From the NCBI GenBank assembly GCA_002368155.1, contig AP018180.1:1893947-1957946 (forward strand): a stretch of DNA of 64,000 nucleotides, written 5' to 3'. The notes under the pieces were generated by a model that was not told the DNA's origin, made no database searches, and was given only the letters and a program-made list of their open reading frames with translations. Positions 56,152 to 64,000 of the stretch are shown here, in pieces; positions within the stretch are counted from its first letter, which is position 1; every line of letters begins with the position of its first letter. The position numbers were made by a program, and so were the translations under genes. Source of the DNA: Nostoc carneum NIES-2107 (GTDB lineage Bacteria; Cyanobacteriota; Cyanobacteriia; Cyanobacteriales; Nostocaceae).

Positions 56152-56293
56152 AATTTAATTTCTGGAAGTCCCTAACTAAACATCTAACTGAAAATAATAT
56201 TTTTTGAGGACACAATTTAGATTGGACTAAAGTTCCTCAATTATGCTCGAAGGTAGAGTATAGTCGATTATTTACAGTAAATTCTCCAAAGCG

Positions 56294-57109
56294 ATGCGTA
56301 AAACAGTCCTCATTACCGGAACATCCAGTGGTATTGGTAAACTGGCTGCAATCTACTTTGCTCAACAAGGCTGGAACGTTGCTGCAACTATGCGTAACCC
56401 TAGCCAAGACAAAGATTTGTGCAACATCTCCAACATCAAATTATATTCCTTAGACGTAACAGACAATAACAGTATTCAAACTGCGATCGCATCTGCTATC
56501 CAAGATTTTGGTCAAATTGATGTCTTAGTTAACAACGCAGGTTTTGCTTTCGATGGCGTATTTGAAGCGATGACAGATGAAATTCTAGAACAGCAATTCA
56601 ATACTAATGTGTTTGGATTAATGCGCGTCACCAGAGCCATCATTCCCTATATGCGCCAACAAGGTGGCGGTACAATTATTCAAATCGCCAGTATGGGAGG
56701 TCGAGTTACTTTCCCGTTATACAGCATTTATCACAGTTCTAAATGGGCAGTAGAAGGATTTAGTGAAGCCTTACATTATGAATTAGAACCCTTCAATATC
56801 AAAATTAAAATCATTGAACCAGGCGTAATTAAAACAGAATTTTATGGCAGCAGTCGCAAGTTTATCATGAGTGATGCTTTACCCATGTATAAACCTTTGG
56901 TAGATATCGTAGAAAAGGTTTCCCAAGAAGCTGGTAAAAATGGTGAGCCACCGGAATTAGTGGCTAAGGCAATTTTTCAAGCGGCGTGCGATCGCAGTCG
57001 CAAAATGCGTTATTCTGTAGGTCAACCTGCGCCAATTCTGCTGATGCTGCGTAAATTACTGCCTGATAGTTGGTATTTTTCGCTCATCAAAAGCGTCTAT
57101 AAAATTTAA
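56294..57109 (+). CDS. Short-chain dehydrogenase/reductase
   Basis: A 271-residue classical SDR: TGTSSGIG cofactor motif (8-15), NNAG (about 84), catalytic Ser/Tyr/Lys in ASMGGR and IYHSSKWAVEG (about 130-155). An NAD(P)H-dependent oxidoreductase of unknown substrate. Length is normal for the extended-tail type. Confidence 0.9.
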   Translation: MRKTVLITGTSSGIGKLAAIYFAQQGWNVAATMRNPSQDKDLCNISNIKLYSLDVTDNNSIQTAIASAIQDFGQIDVLVNNAGFAFDGVFEAMTDEILEQQFNTNVFGLMRVTRAIIPYMRQQGGGTIIQIASMGGRVTFPLYSIYHSSKWAVEGFSEALHYELEPFNIKIKIIEPGVIKTEFYGSSRKFIMSDALPMYKPLVDIVEKVSQEAGKNGEPPELVAKAIFQAACDRSRKMRYSVGQPAPILLMLRKLLPDSWYFSLIKSVYKI

Positions 57110-57285
57110 TATCAGATTTTGAGAACAAGGCGATCGCTCTATAGTGCTTCTCATGTTCCAAACTCCGTAAACTGTGGTGGGGAAATCTGCGTTTCTTTGG
57201 GCACTCAAAGCACAAGAAAGTTGCCACCCTTGACTCTGACTCGTTATTCTTCAGATAGGCATTATGCTCTTAGGGAGAACCTCAA

Positions 57286-57500
57286 ATGTCAACCAATACT
57301 TCTCTGGAAGAACGTCTTGCATCTGTAGAAGCAGCAGTGACAGAGTTACAAAAACAAGTAGCAGTTTCTTAACCAACAAATTGGCTGCAACAAATTACAG
57401 CTTCCTTCAAAGACGAACCTGCATTTGAAGAAGTGCTCGCTTATGGACGTGCAATTCGTCAAGGCGATGAATCAATCATCGATGTTCAGGATGAGCCATG
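57286..57500 (+). pseudogene. Antitoxin gene with internal stop
   Basis: The frame starts ATGTCAACCAATACTTC, is stopped by TAA at 57370, then continues in the same frame (NWLQQITASFKDEPAFEEVL and onward) and ends four bases into the toxin start. One base change has cut the antitoxin in two. Confidence 0.7.
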
Positions 57501-57940
57501 AAATATTTGTTGGATACAGATCATCTGAGCATTATCCAGCGACAGACAGGTCAAGACTACGTCAATCTTTCGACTCGCATGGCTCAATATTCGTTATCAG
57601 ATTTTGCAATTTCAATTGTGACATTTCATGAACAACTTCTGGGCAGTCATACTTTAGTATTAGTCGCGCCCGTAATCAGAGTGAGGTAGTGAAAGGTTAT
57701 GAGATCATGGTACGCCTTGTAAATGATTTTAAGGTTCTACCGCTTGTGCCCTTTGATGCTATAGCGTTTCCCAGGCTACTGAAGTATACACAAACCTTTT
57801 ATATCAAAACAAGTAGCTTTAAAAATGTACCTCACTAGATTGAGAAACGCTATAATGCAGCTACTACATTGAGTCAATTACAAGCTCAACGCATTCAAAT
57901 TGCAAAAATGGATTCGCGGATCGCTGCGTAGGCGCAGCCC
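57498..57940 (+). pseudogene. PIN toxin (VapC-like) broken by frameshift and MITE
   Basis: Begins MKYLLDTDHLSIIQRQ, the PIN start, with SDFAISIVTFHEQLLG (about 34-49). A frameshift near 57655 ends the open frame at 57689, though a shifted frame continues to LPLVPFDAIA. There a 95-bp MITE interrupts it; TTLSQLQAQRIQIAKMD after the MITE resumes the PIN pattern. Toxin and antitoxin are both dead. Confidence 0.75.
57760..57854. repeat. 95-bp MITE with TATAGCGTTTC ends, inside toxin remnant
   Basis: TATAGCGTTTC at the left and GAAACGCTATA at the right, precisely splitting the PIN frame. Confidence 0.8.
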
Positions 57941-58181
57941 GTCGTAGACATCGCCTAGTTTATTGTCGACAGAGGGCGATCACAACAACTATCTACTTCT
58001 TGTACATCTCACACACAATCTCTAAATATGCAGTGGACTGTTGAGTTGGGGCGATTGACTACAGGGATGTTAGATGGAAAAATTCTGGATAACCACCCCA
58101 AATTAGGTAATTAGACGCAAACTTTCTATAGAATATTCAAATATGGGTATTCAAGGAGATTCCAGAGGTTAGCTCAAAGTA

Positions 58182-58883
58182 ATGCCGAAATTCAGAACCA
58201 TTGCGTTTATCGCTACTATTGCACTCACTTTAATTATTGTGATTGTCGTAATTTATTCTGCCATTCACAATCTTACACCTGATAAAAAAGCTGAACTTCT
58301 ATTCACCTTTGTATCGAATATTTTTGGAACTATTATTGGTGCATTGCTGGCTTATTTTATTGCGCTAAGTCAATTCAAAGTGCAGTCGGATGCAGAAACA
58401 AAGAAGAATCAGGTTGATACAACATTCTCTTTTCATGAAGAGATGATTAATGTTGAAGTATCTCAGGCTCGAAGTGAAACTGCAAAAATCTTCACTGACC
58501 ATATAAAAAGCAGCAATCTTAGTGAGTTTTACTCTGATTTGTCGCAGGATGAAAAACGCCCAATTCGTCTAGTTCTTTCCTTTTTTCGACGTTTACAATT
58601 GGCCATTGAGTATAATCGAATCGATGAAAAAATAGCTGTAGATTTATTGAGTGGAGAATTTATGGAATGGTATCACAAGTGGCTTGACCATATGGTGCCA
58701 GATAGATGGACAACCAGAGGTCAAATTGATAAGTTAAATGAATGGATGAAGCAAAATTTGTCAAAAGCTGAGTATGAACGAATGAAAAATGACGCACTTG
58801 AATCACGACATAGACTGTTAGCTAAGGCGGACAAAGATGTTGCTAATTACAAGCCTCAAAAAAACGATATTGCCAAGCACTAG
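58182..58883 (+). CDS. Membrane-anchored hypothetical protein
   Basis: A 233-residue protein with two membrane segments (about 5-25 and 45-65) and a long helical soluble part with FSFHEEMINVEVSQARSETA near 85-104 and FMEWYHKWLDHMV near 165. It resembles other small phage-defence or stress-type anchors, but nothing specific is known. Confidence 0.65.
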   Translation: MPKFRTIAFIATIALTLIIVIVVIYSAIHNLTPDKKAELLFTFVSNIFGTIIGALLAYFIALSQFKVQSDAETKKNQVDTTFSFHEEMINVEVSQARSETAKIFTDHIKSSNLSEFYSDLSQDEKRPIRLVLSFFRRLQLAIEYNRIDEKIAVDLLSGEFMEWYHKWLDHMVPDRWTTRGQIDKLNEWMKQNLSKAEYERMKNDALESRHRLLAKADKDVANYKPQKNDIAKH

Positions 58884-59120
58884 TGAAAATCGCACCATTT
58901 AATCTAAAAAATGTCATTCAAATTAGTTTTTAATTTAACAATTTTAATTTAAAACTCATGCAGGTAATATCTCAAAACCAGACAGAGTAAGGGCTATATT
59001 GTCTTAGTTATCATTAGTCGATTATGCTGTAACTTGCATTTAGGCTAGAAATAGAAGCTTTTTTCTACAGCTGCTAAAAAACCTAGTATAATCTTGAGTT
59101 CTAAGAGCGATCGCTAGGTT

Positions 59121-59131
59121 CGGAGTAATCC
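59121..59131 (-). other. nifD element direct repeat (XisA core), 5' copy
   Basis: GGATTACTCCG on the minus strand, same orientation as 39429-39439. The codons read WDYSG; beyond it the frame drifts into element sequence (EPSDRS, stop). Confidence 0.95.
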
Positions 59132-59703
59132 CAAGAGTGCATTTGGCGGAAAGGAAGACCCATCTTTTGGAAAACGTACTTCTCTTTCACACCAGAAGCA
59201 ATCAAATCTGGCTTGAGTGCTTTAACAAACTCTTCAAATTCGTAAGCGGTAACGTCGTCATAAACGATGGTGCCGTTGTCGATGTAGTGAGTGGTACGTT
59301 TGTAGTCGTCGTTATGAGCAAACTCATAACCAGTACCAATCATCTTCATACCTAAGTCGTAGAAAGCGGGTACAACGTGGCGAGGACGTAGACCACCAAC
59401 CATCATAGCGACGGTCTTACCTTCCAAACGGGGGCGATACTTAGAAATGATCGCATCCATTGTAGGCTGGTACTTAGCAATGATCTTCTCAGCGTTTTCT
59501 TGGATCTTAGAGTCAAACTTAGAAGCGATTTCCCGTAAGGATTCAGCAATCTTAGTAGGCCCAAAGAAGTTGTATTCTAACCAGGGAATACCATACTTCT
59601 CTTCCATGTGACGGCTGATGTAGTTCATCGACCGGTAGCAGTGGATGAGGTTAATTTTTACGTTTGGTGTCAGCATCATTTCGTTGATGGTGCCATCACC
59701 AGA
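59121..59703 (-). CDS. nifD: nifD middle fragment, bearing both FeMo-cofactor ligands
   Basis: Encodes about 195 residues of NifD starting at SGDGT(I)[24 protein letters not shown] includes the FeMo-cofactor Cys (Cys275 in Azotobacter numbering) and [10 protein letters not shown] the His (His442), just before the XisA core. The 5' side is cut by a second element at 59699-59706, and the N-terminal half of nifD is not in the window. No start of its own; the ATG at 59679 is internal. Confidence 0.95.
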
Positions 59704-59706
59704 CCT
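59699..59706. other. Junction of nifD with a second interruption element
   Basis: nifD homology ends around the codons for (W/F)SGDGT; beyond this lies foreign sequence and recombinase C. The core must fall near GGTCTGG, but its partner is outside the window, so its length cannot be set. Confidence 0.75.
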
Positions 59707-59760
59707 TGAGGGCGCGGTATGATTAACTAGACATAGACACTAACACTTTTCGCAATCGCT

Positions 59761-61107
59761 ATGATTTACGGGTATGCCCGCGTTAGCACAGTGGAACAAA
59801 GTTTAGAATACGATGCGCTGAAACAGCAAGTGAATCGATTGGAGAATGCTGGTGCGGAAACGGTATTGATTGATGTAGAGAGCGGGCGTTCAGATAAGCG
59901 CAAAGAGTTCAACAAGCTTTTAAAGTTCGTACAAGAAGGAAAGGTCAGAGAAATTATTGTGACGCGCATTGATCGGCTTGGCAGAAGCGATATCGACGTA
60001 ATAAAAAATATTCAAATGTTTAATGACTGTGGAGTCATACTGAGAATTCTTGATGCACCCATTGATGTTAGTTCATCGTTTGGTCGTTTCAGCGCGTCCC
60101 AAATGGCAGCGCTCGCGGACTTTGAATCTCGGCTGTTGAGCGAACGTACCAGGCATGGGATGAATTACTTTAGGTCACAAGGTAAGTTGCAAAAAGCCTG
60201 CTTTGGCTATCAGCTTAATAGCGATCGCAAACTGGAACCGCACCCGACTAACTTTCCGATAGCCAGAAAAATTATCGATCTGCTGTTGCAGGGATACAGC
60301 TATGGGGCAATTAGTAAGCTGCTTTTTGAGCAATACAGGATTGAATTCTCGCTGTCAGGATTGCGGCATTGGGTGAAGAATCCTGCAATCCTTGGTCATA
60401 CTCGATACTTCACCGAGATGGAATATCGCAGAAACCCGAAAAATCCACGCCCGCCCCAAATTACCAGGAATACCCATCAGGCGATCGCAACCGAGGTGGA
60501 AATCAATACAATAAGACGCAATGCCAAAACCAAGCCGCGATTATCGGGCAAGAGAGAGAAGGATTATCCTCTTAAGGGATTGCTCCGGTGCGCCCACTGT
60601 GGCGGCGGGATGTATCGCGTTATTTCTAAATACAAATCTGGGGAAACACACTGGGTAAGATGCGCCCGCCACGCCCAAAATATCCATTTTTGCCCAAACA
60701 AAACCAATGCGAGGTTGACTACCTTAACTGAGCAGGTAATAGAACGAATTACCCAAAAAGCAGTGGAGATTACAGAGCAATCTAATGTGGGTGATCGCAA
60801 TGAAGAGTCGGAAGCGCTCATTGACCTTAAACAGCAATTGGCAGGCTTAGTAGCGATGAACTCAAGTAACCCTGCCATCATTGCGGCGATGCGGGATATC
60901 CAAGCCCAGATCGATGCTGAGGAAATACGGCTAAAATCTGCCTCGAAGATTGACGCTGACAGGCTGAAACTAGCCTGGTCGTACAATCAGGCGACCTTTT
61001 GGGAATCATTGGATGATGGCGATTTACGGCTGGCATTTAGGTCGTTCGTTGAGGTGGTGTTTGTGGATTCCACTGGTAATGTTGCGTCCGTTGAGTTTGG
61101 GTGGTGA
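59761..61107 (+). CDS. Large serine recombinase C, XisF-like
   Basis: A 448-residue serine recombinase. Catalytic Ser in GYARVSTVEQ (residue 9), TRIDRLGRSD (about 72), recombinase domain about 135-250, zinc ribbon CAHCGG...C (about 278-315), ending ATFWESLDDGDL. It begins about 55 bases from the nifD junction, as recombinases A and B do from theirs. Presumably it excises the right-hand element from nifD. Confidence 0.93.
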   Translation: MIYGYARVSTVEQSLEYDALKQQVNRLENAGAETVLIDVESGRSDKRKEFNKLLKFVQEGKVREIIVTRIDRLGRSDIDVIKNIQMFNDCGVILRILDAPIDVSSSFGRFSASQMAALADFESRLLSERTRHGMNYFRSQGKLQKACFGYQLNSDRKLEPHPTNFPIARKIIDLLLQGYSYGAISKLLFEQYRIEFSLSGLRHWVKNPAILGHTRYFTEMEYRRNPKNPRPPQITRNTHQAIATEVEINTIRRNAKTKPRLSGKREKDYPLKGLLRCAHCGGGMYRVISKYKSGETHWVRCARHAQNIHFCPNKTNARLTTLTEQVIERITQKAVEITEQSNVGDRNEESEALIDLKQQLAGLVAMNSSNPAIIAAMRDIQAQIDAEEIRLKSASKIDADRLKLAWSYNQATFWESLDDGDLRLAFRSFVEVVFVDSTGNVASVEFGW

Positions 61108-61169
61108 AGGTCGTAAAACTCAATTGCAAGTTTCCTTAGACGCTTTAAGAATTCTTCCTTAGTAGACAT
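60987..61169 (-). CDS. Small convergent ORF overlapping recombinase C
   Basis: About 60 residues starting ATG 61169, with AGGAGAG placed correctly before it. The start MSTKEEFLKRLRKLAIEFYD is basic and helical; the second half overlaps the recombinase antisense, which fixes its Ser-rich sequence. The good ribosome site argues for translation. Confidence 0.6.
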   Translation of the reverse strand: MSTKEEFLKRLRKLAIEFYDLHHPNSTDATLPVESTNTTSTNDLNASRKSPSSNDSQKVA

Positions 61170-61228
61170 TTTTCTCTCCTGAAGCGATATTTCAAGGTTA
61201 ATCAAAAATCAAAAAATTTCTGTATCAG

Positions 61229-64000
61229 CTAGATCGCGGATAGATCCCCAGCCTCGTAATGTTTGTCGCATTCATCTGTCCAGGAGACTGGAAACAGTTC
61301 ATCTGATACCACTTTGCTGACTTCTCCTATTTGATTGAAGCGGACACTGTAGGGGTCGGATATCGTCACGCGATCGCCAACCTTAAAAGCAGCACCCAGT
61401 TCCTCAGCTTGAGGCTCAACACTGGGGATGGCTGCGGTTGATTCTAGGGGTATCTGTGGGGCGAATTCAGTTACAGATTCTCTGGATTCCACAGGTGTGG
61501 CTACAGGCAGTTCATTTTGACCATTGGGTGAACCATTGGGCTGCTGTGATGTAGACGGGGCGGCATCGGTAGCCGCAAATGGTTCCTCTTCAGTTCGCTT
61601 GACGATTTCAGGGGACTTTCGCGTTACGTTAACCGCGATCGCTAGAGGCGTTTTCTCGGAAATATTAGTGATATCTATTACTGGATATACTACGTGTTCT
61701 ACGTGTTTGATGCCATTGTCAACGCTTTTGTCAACGCTTTTTACAGGCATTGTCAACGCTTTACTTTGAGAATAAATCCCCATTTTTAGCGCAACTCCGT
61801 AGCTATTTTGTTCATTGTCAACATTGTCAACGCTTTTTGACCCCCTATGAATTCCTGTAAAATTATTTGCGACTAATTTTACGCTTCTACCACTCCGTAC
61901 AATCTTGCAGTAGCCCTCTGTTTCTGCTTTCTGAAATAGCTGCTCTGTGTACACTGCAATATCTACTCCCGATTCCTTAGCCAGTGGTTCTAGGCTCCTC
62001 CGCATGGCGCGGTAAGTGTCCCTTAGCGTAATTCCGGCTGGTGCTTGACGGGCGCGATCAATGATTTGCAGCAGAATGGTGCTTAACTCGTCGCTAGTGC
62101 TTACCTTTTCCTGTAGGAACTGGAAACTAGCGCGGTAATACTGACCAATGGTTAAAGCCCGTTCTAGGGTTTTTTCCCCCAGTGGGTGGGCTATGCCTGG
62201 GCAATTGGAGTAAAAGCTTTCGATGGCGTGAAGGATAAGAGCAATCCGCATAATATGCGTCGCCCACTTAGCCAGCCACGCTCTTTCGGATGCGTTGGTC
62301 GCTTTTGTATACTCAGCCTCAGCCAAATCTATGATTCGCCCGTAAAGAGCGTCAGCTTTGGGGGATAGCGTGACATTGGTTTGTGGCAGAGCCGCCAGCC
62401 AATCGTAAAGCAGGGGCAGCTTTTCACTTAGGGAGCAATAGCCCTTAGATTTTTTCTGGGGCAGGCGCTGAGGAACGGCGAACAAAAAACGCGCTTGCAA
62501 TCCATTGCTGTCTTCAGGATCTTGAAATAGCTTGCGAAAAACCCCTGGTTGAATTCCTCCGCTCAAGCTTAAAGCTGAATCCTCTACAAAAAAGCTGTCG
62601 TTAATTGAAACGCGATCAGAGGAAATAACCCCACCATTCCAAACTTTCAATAAAATTTGCAAACCCTCATCAGATCCGCCTTTTGCAAACTGCCCTAATG
62701 ATTTAAAAAGACCATCAAGTTCATCCCGTGCCCACACTGCGCCATTGTCGCCAACTTCAGAAAGGCGCTTTACTACAGCCTGGATAGTAGCTATATCAAA
62801 GATGAATTTCCGAAAAGTAGGCGCGGCAGGTTCATCGCCTTGGTGACCACCCTTTTCCCACTCTCGGTAATCAAACTGAAACTGCTTTTGTGCTTCCTGA
62901 TATCGGGCATTTTCCCGTGCCTGCCTTTCCCTTAATGGATAAAAAATCAAGTCATCCCCTCTAGATTTACCGCCACCAGTCTCCAGGACGGTCGCAGTCC
63001 AGGTGATAGCTGGTATTTTGTGGGATTCGACATCTAGGTGACACCTTACACCTATAAGGCTAGCCACAGAGGGTAGCAAAGATTGCCACAAAACAACCGG
63101 ATCAATATTCCTTATTTCAGCATCGCGGCACATATCACGCGCTAACGAGGCGGGCAGCACTTCACTCCAGTTAATCGTCGCACCGCCAGCGCTCAAAAGT
63201 GCTTCCAGCCGTTGCTTTTCGCTGCTAGCCAATTCTTGTGCCTTTAGAGTTTCGGTCGCAACTATGCGGTCGAAAACTTTTCTGTCGAATTTTTGTTTAC
63301 CACTAATTTCTATGTACAATTCGTCTATTTTGCTACTCTTGTCCATTACAGAAAAGGTAGACCCCAAAATAGCGTTGACAGTGGTGACAATAGCCTCAAA
63401 CGTATATTTGATACCATTTTTATGGTCAACACTAGGCGTTGACAATACCCCATTGTCAACGTTGACAATGGCACTTTGTACTGAATTTACATTTTTATTG
63501 AGTAATGGTTGTTGCTTCTTTAACCATGCTTCGTAGCAACCCCGCAGCTTCTCATCATCCAAAGATGGGTGTTTGGCGATCGCCTCAGCATTTTTCCACC
63601 ACCCAAGAGCTTCGCCGCGAACATCAGATCCAAGAGGTGGGGTGCATCGGGAGCAAAAATCGTCGTATAGCTGTCGGGGTGTGCCGCTATAGGGGAGACT
63701 CAATTCGTCTAGCCGTCGGGCAGTGGCTACTAAATTCAGGCTAAGTTTCTGGGCTGCATCATTACGAGCGCCGTTGCCTGTTCCGCTTTCTACTAAACTG
63801 CGATCGTCTCTACCCAGGTATATCTCTAATGGTGGGCTTCCAACTGGGCTTCCAGTAATAGCCTGTGCTTGTGTTGGCGTGGGTGCAGCAAATCTGGGTG
63901 TATTCGCTGCTTGATGACGCTCAATCATTAGATCGAGTAACCACATCGGGCAGTTGGCAATTCCAATTTCTTGTGGCGATCTCACCCAATGATAACTACC
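61229..64000 (-). CDS. DUF3987 helicase-primase-like protein, N-terminus beyond edge
   Basis: The frame is open to the window end and the sequence reads SYHWVRSPQEIGIANCPMWL, a pattern seen after bifunctional primase/polymerase domains; so the GTG at 63985 is probably not the start. The DUF3987 domain spans about 250-640 (residues counted from 63985), with ETGGGKSRGDD as a Walker-A-like loop (about 335-345) and WARDELDGLF as Walker-B-like (about 422). The tail is low-complexity, ending in a small SH3-like domain (FKVGDRVTISDPYSV). It suggests plasmid- or phage-like replication of the element. Confidence 0.8.
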   Translation of the reverse strand, partial: GSYHWVRSPQEIGIANCPMWLLDLMIERHQAANTPRFAAPTPTQAQAITGSPVGSPPLEIYLGRDDRSLVESGTGNGARNDAAQKLSLNLVATARRLDELSLPYSGTPRQLYDDFCSRCTPPLGSDVRGEALGWWKNAEAIAKHPSLDDEKLRGCYEAWLKKQQPLLNKNVNSVQSAIVNVDNGVLSTPSVDHKNGIKYTFEAIVTTVNAILGSTFSVMDKSSKIDELYIEISGKQKFDRKVFDRIVATETLKAQELASSEKQRLEALLSAGGATINWSEVLPASLARDMCRDAEIRNIDPVVLWQSLLPSVASLIGVRCHLDVESHKIPAITWTATVLETGGGKSRGDDLIFYPLRERQARENARYQEAQKQFQFDYREWEKGGHQGDEPAAPTFRKFIFDIATIQAVVKRLSEVGDNGAVWARDELDGLFKSLGQFAKGGSDEGLQILLKVWNGGVISSDRVSINDSFFVEDSALSLSGGIQPGVFRKLFQDPEDSNGLQARFLFAVPQRLPQKKSKGYCSLSEKLPLLYDWLAALPQTNVTLSPKADALYGRIIDLAEAEYTKATNASERAWLAKWATHIMRIALILHAIESFYSNCPGIAHPLGEKTLERALTIGQYYRASFQFLQEKVSTSDELSTILLQIIDRARQAPAGITLRDTYRAMRRSLEPLAKESGVDIAVYTEQLFQKAETEGYCKIVRSGRSVKLVANNFTGIHRGSKSVDNVDNEQNSYGVALKMGIYSQSKALTMPVKSVDKSVDNGIKHVEHVVYPVIDITNISEKTPLAIAVNVTRKSPEIVKRTEEEPFAATDAAPSTSQQPNGSPNGQNELPVATPVESRESVTEFAPQIPLESTAAIPSVEPQAEELGAAFKVGDRVTISDPYSVRFNQIGEVSKVVSDELFPVSWTDECDKHYEAGDLSAI

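Larger units (their letters stand above)
39440..59131. mobile_element. nifD element (about 19.7 kb), XisA type
   Basis: Flanked by 11-bp direct repeats that lie within nifD. Recombination would excise 19,692 bp as a circle and rejoin nifD after the WDYS codons. It is larger than the 11-kb element of Anabaena PCC 7120 and loaded with MITEs, an IS630 copy and broken toxin-antitoxin genes. Only xisA, close to one end, is an obvious element function. Confidence 0.93.
59706..64000. mobile_element. Second nifD interruption element, left end
   Basis: At least 4.3 kb; carries recombinase C, a small convergent ORF and a large replication-type protein. It continues past the window edge. Confidence 0.88.

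Noticed and set aside
57119-57328. 69-residue plus-strand ORF after the SDR gene
   Set aside because: It reads across repeat-like spacer and into the antitoxin remnant in the wrong frame.
35644-61169. Homology between the small convergent ORFs (shared DSQKVA/DSQNVA ends)
   Set aside because: The shared tail is antisense to the conserved ATFWESLDD of the recombinases, so it is forced, not evidence of common descent; only the non-overlapping parts count.
1-64000. rRNA or tRNA genes
   Set aside because: No cloverleaf or conserved rRNA segments were noticed on reading; a covariance-model scan would be decisive and could not be run.

Overview
The window comes from a filamentous, heterocyst-forming (Nostocales-type) cyanobacterium. 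This rests on frequent HIP1 octamers (GCGATCGC), heptamer repeats between genes, and a Nostoc/Anabaena-order nif cluster with the heterocyst ferredoxin fdxH. Above all, nif genes are split by site-specific recombination elements that must be removed before nitrogenase can be made.

Layout. Positions 1-13.3 kb are ordinary chromosome: an HpsJ-like membrane protein (cut by the edge), an IS630-type insertion sequence, a PEP-CTERM protein, stress-type small proteins, uvrB, a Uma2 nuclease-like gene, TPR and CHAT proteins, and hydrogenase protease hupW. Positions 13.4-24 kb hold the distal nif cluster, almost all on the minus strand. In transcription order this is nifE (3' part only), nifN, nifX, the NifX-associated gene, a CCE_0567-like gene, nifW, hesA, hesB, fdxH and a feoA-like gene, followed by a CBS-CP12 protein, an ankyrin protein, a SagB-type nitroreductase and a small conserved gene. 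A plus-strand molybdate-binding mop gene sits among them.

Positions 24-39.4 kb are the most unusual part. nifE and nifK are each cut in two, and the block nifK 3' end / Mo-nitrogenase C-terminal-domain gene / nifE 5' end lies INVERTED relative to the rest of the operon. The nifE halves share a 9-bp core (GAACCTGAA) and the nifK halves a 6-bp core (GTTCAC), both present in inverted orientation. Joining at the cores gives uninterrupted in-frame genes of 469 (NifE) and 511 (NifK) codons. Restoring the operon therefore needs one inversion plus one deletion, not two deletions. Two serine recombinases sit beside the inverted block, and an imperfect inverted repeat of about 135 bp (27752-27886 and 36108-36240) brackets it and probably caused the inversion.

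Positions 39.4-59.1 kb are a 19.7-kb nifD element bounded by 11-bp direct repeats (cggagtaatcc) with a xisA-type tyrosine recombinase. It carries toxin-antitoxin remnants, RNase H, regulators, oxidoreductases, a second IS630 copy encoding an identical transposase, and many MITE-like repeats. From 59.1 kb, a middle piece of nifD carrying both FeMo-cofactor ligands (Cys and His) is broken again after about 195 codons by another element with its own serine recombinase and a DUF3987/primase-like replication protein that runs off the right edge. Thus nifD is in at least three pieces, and nifK and nifE in two each.
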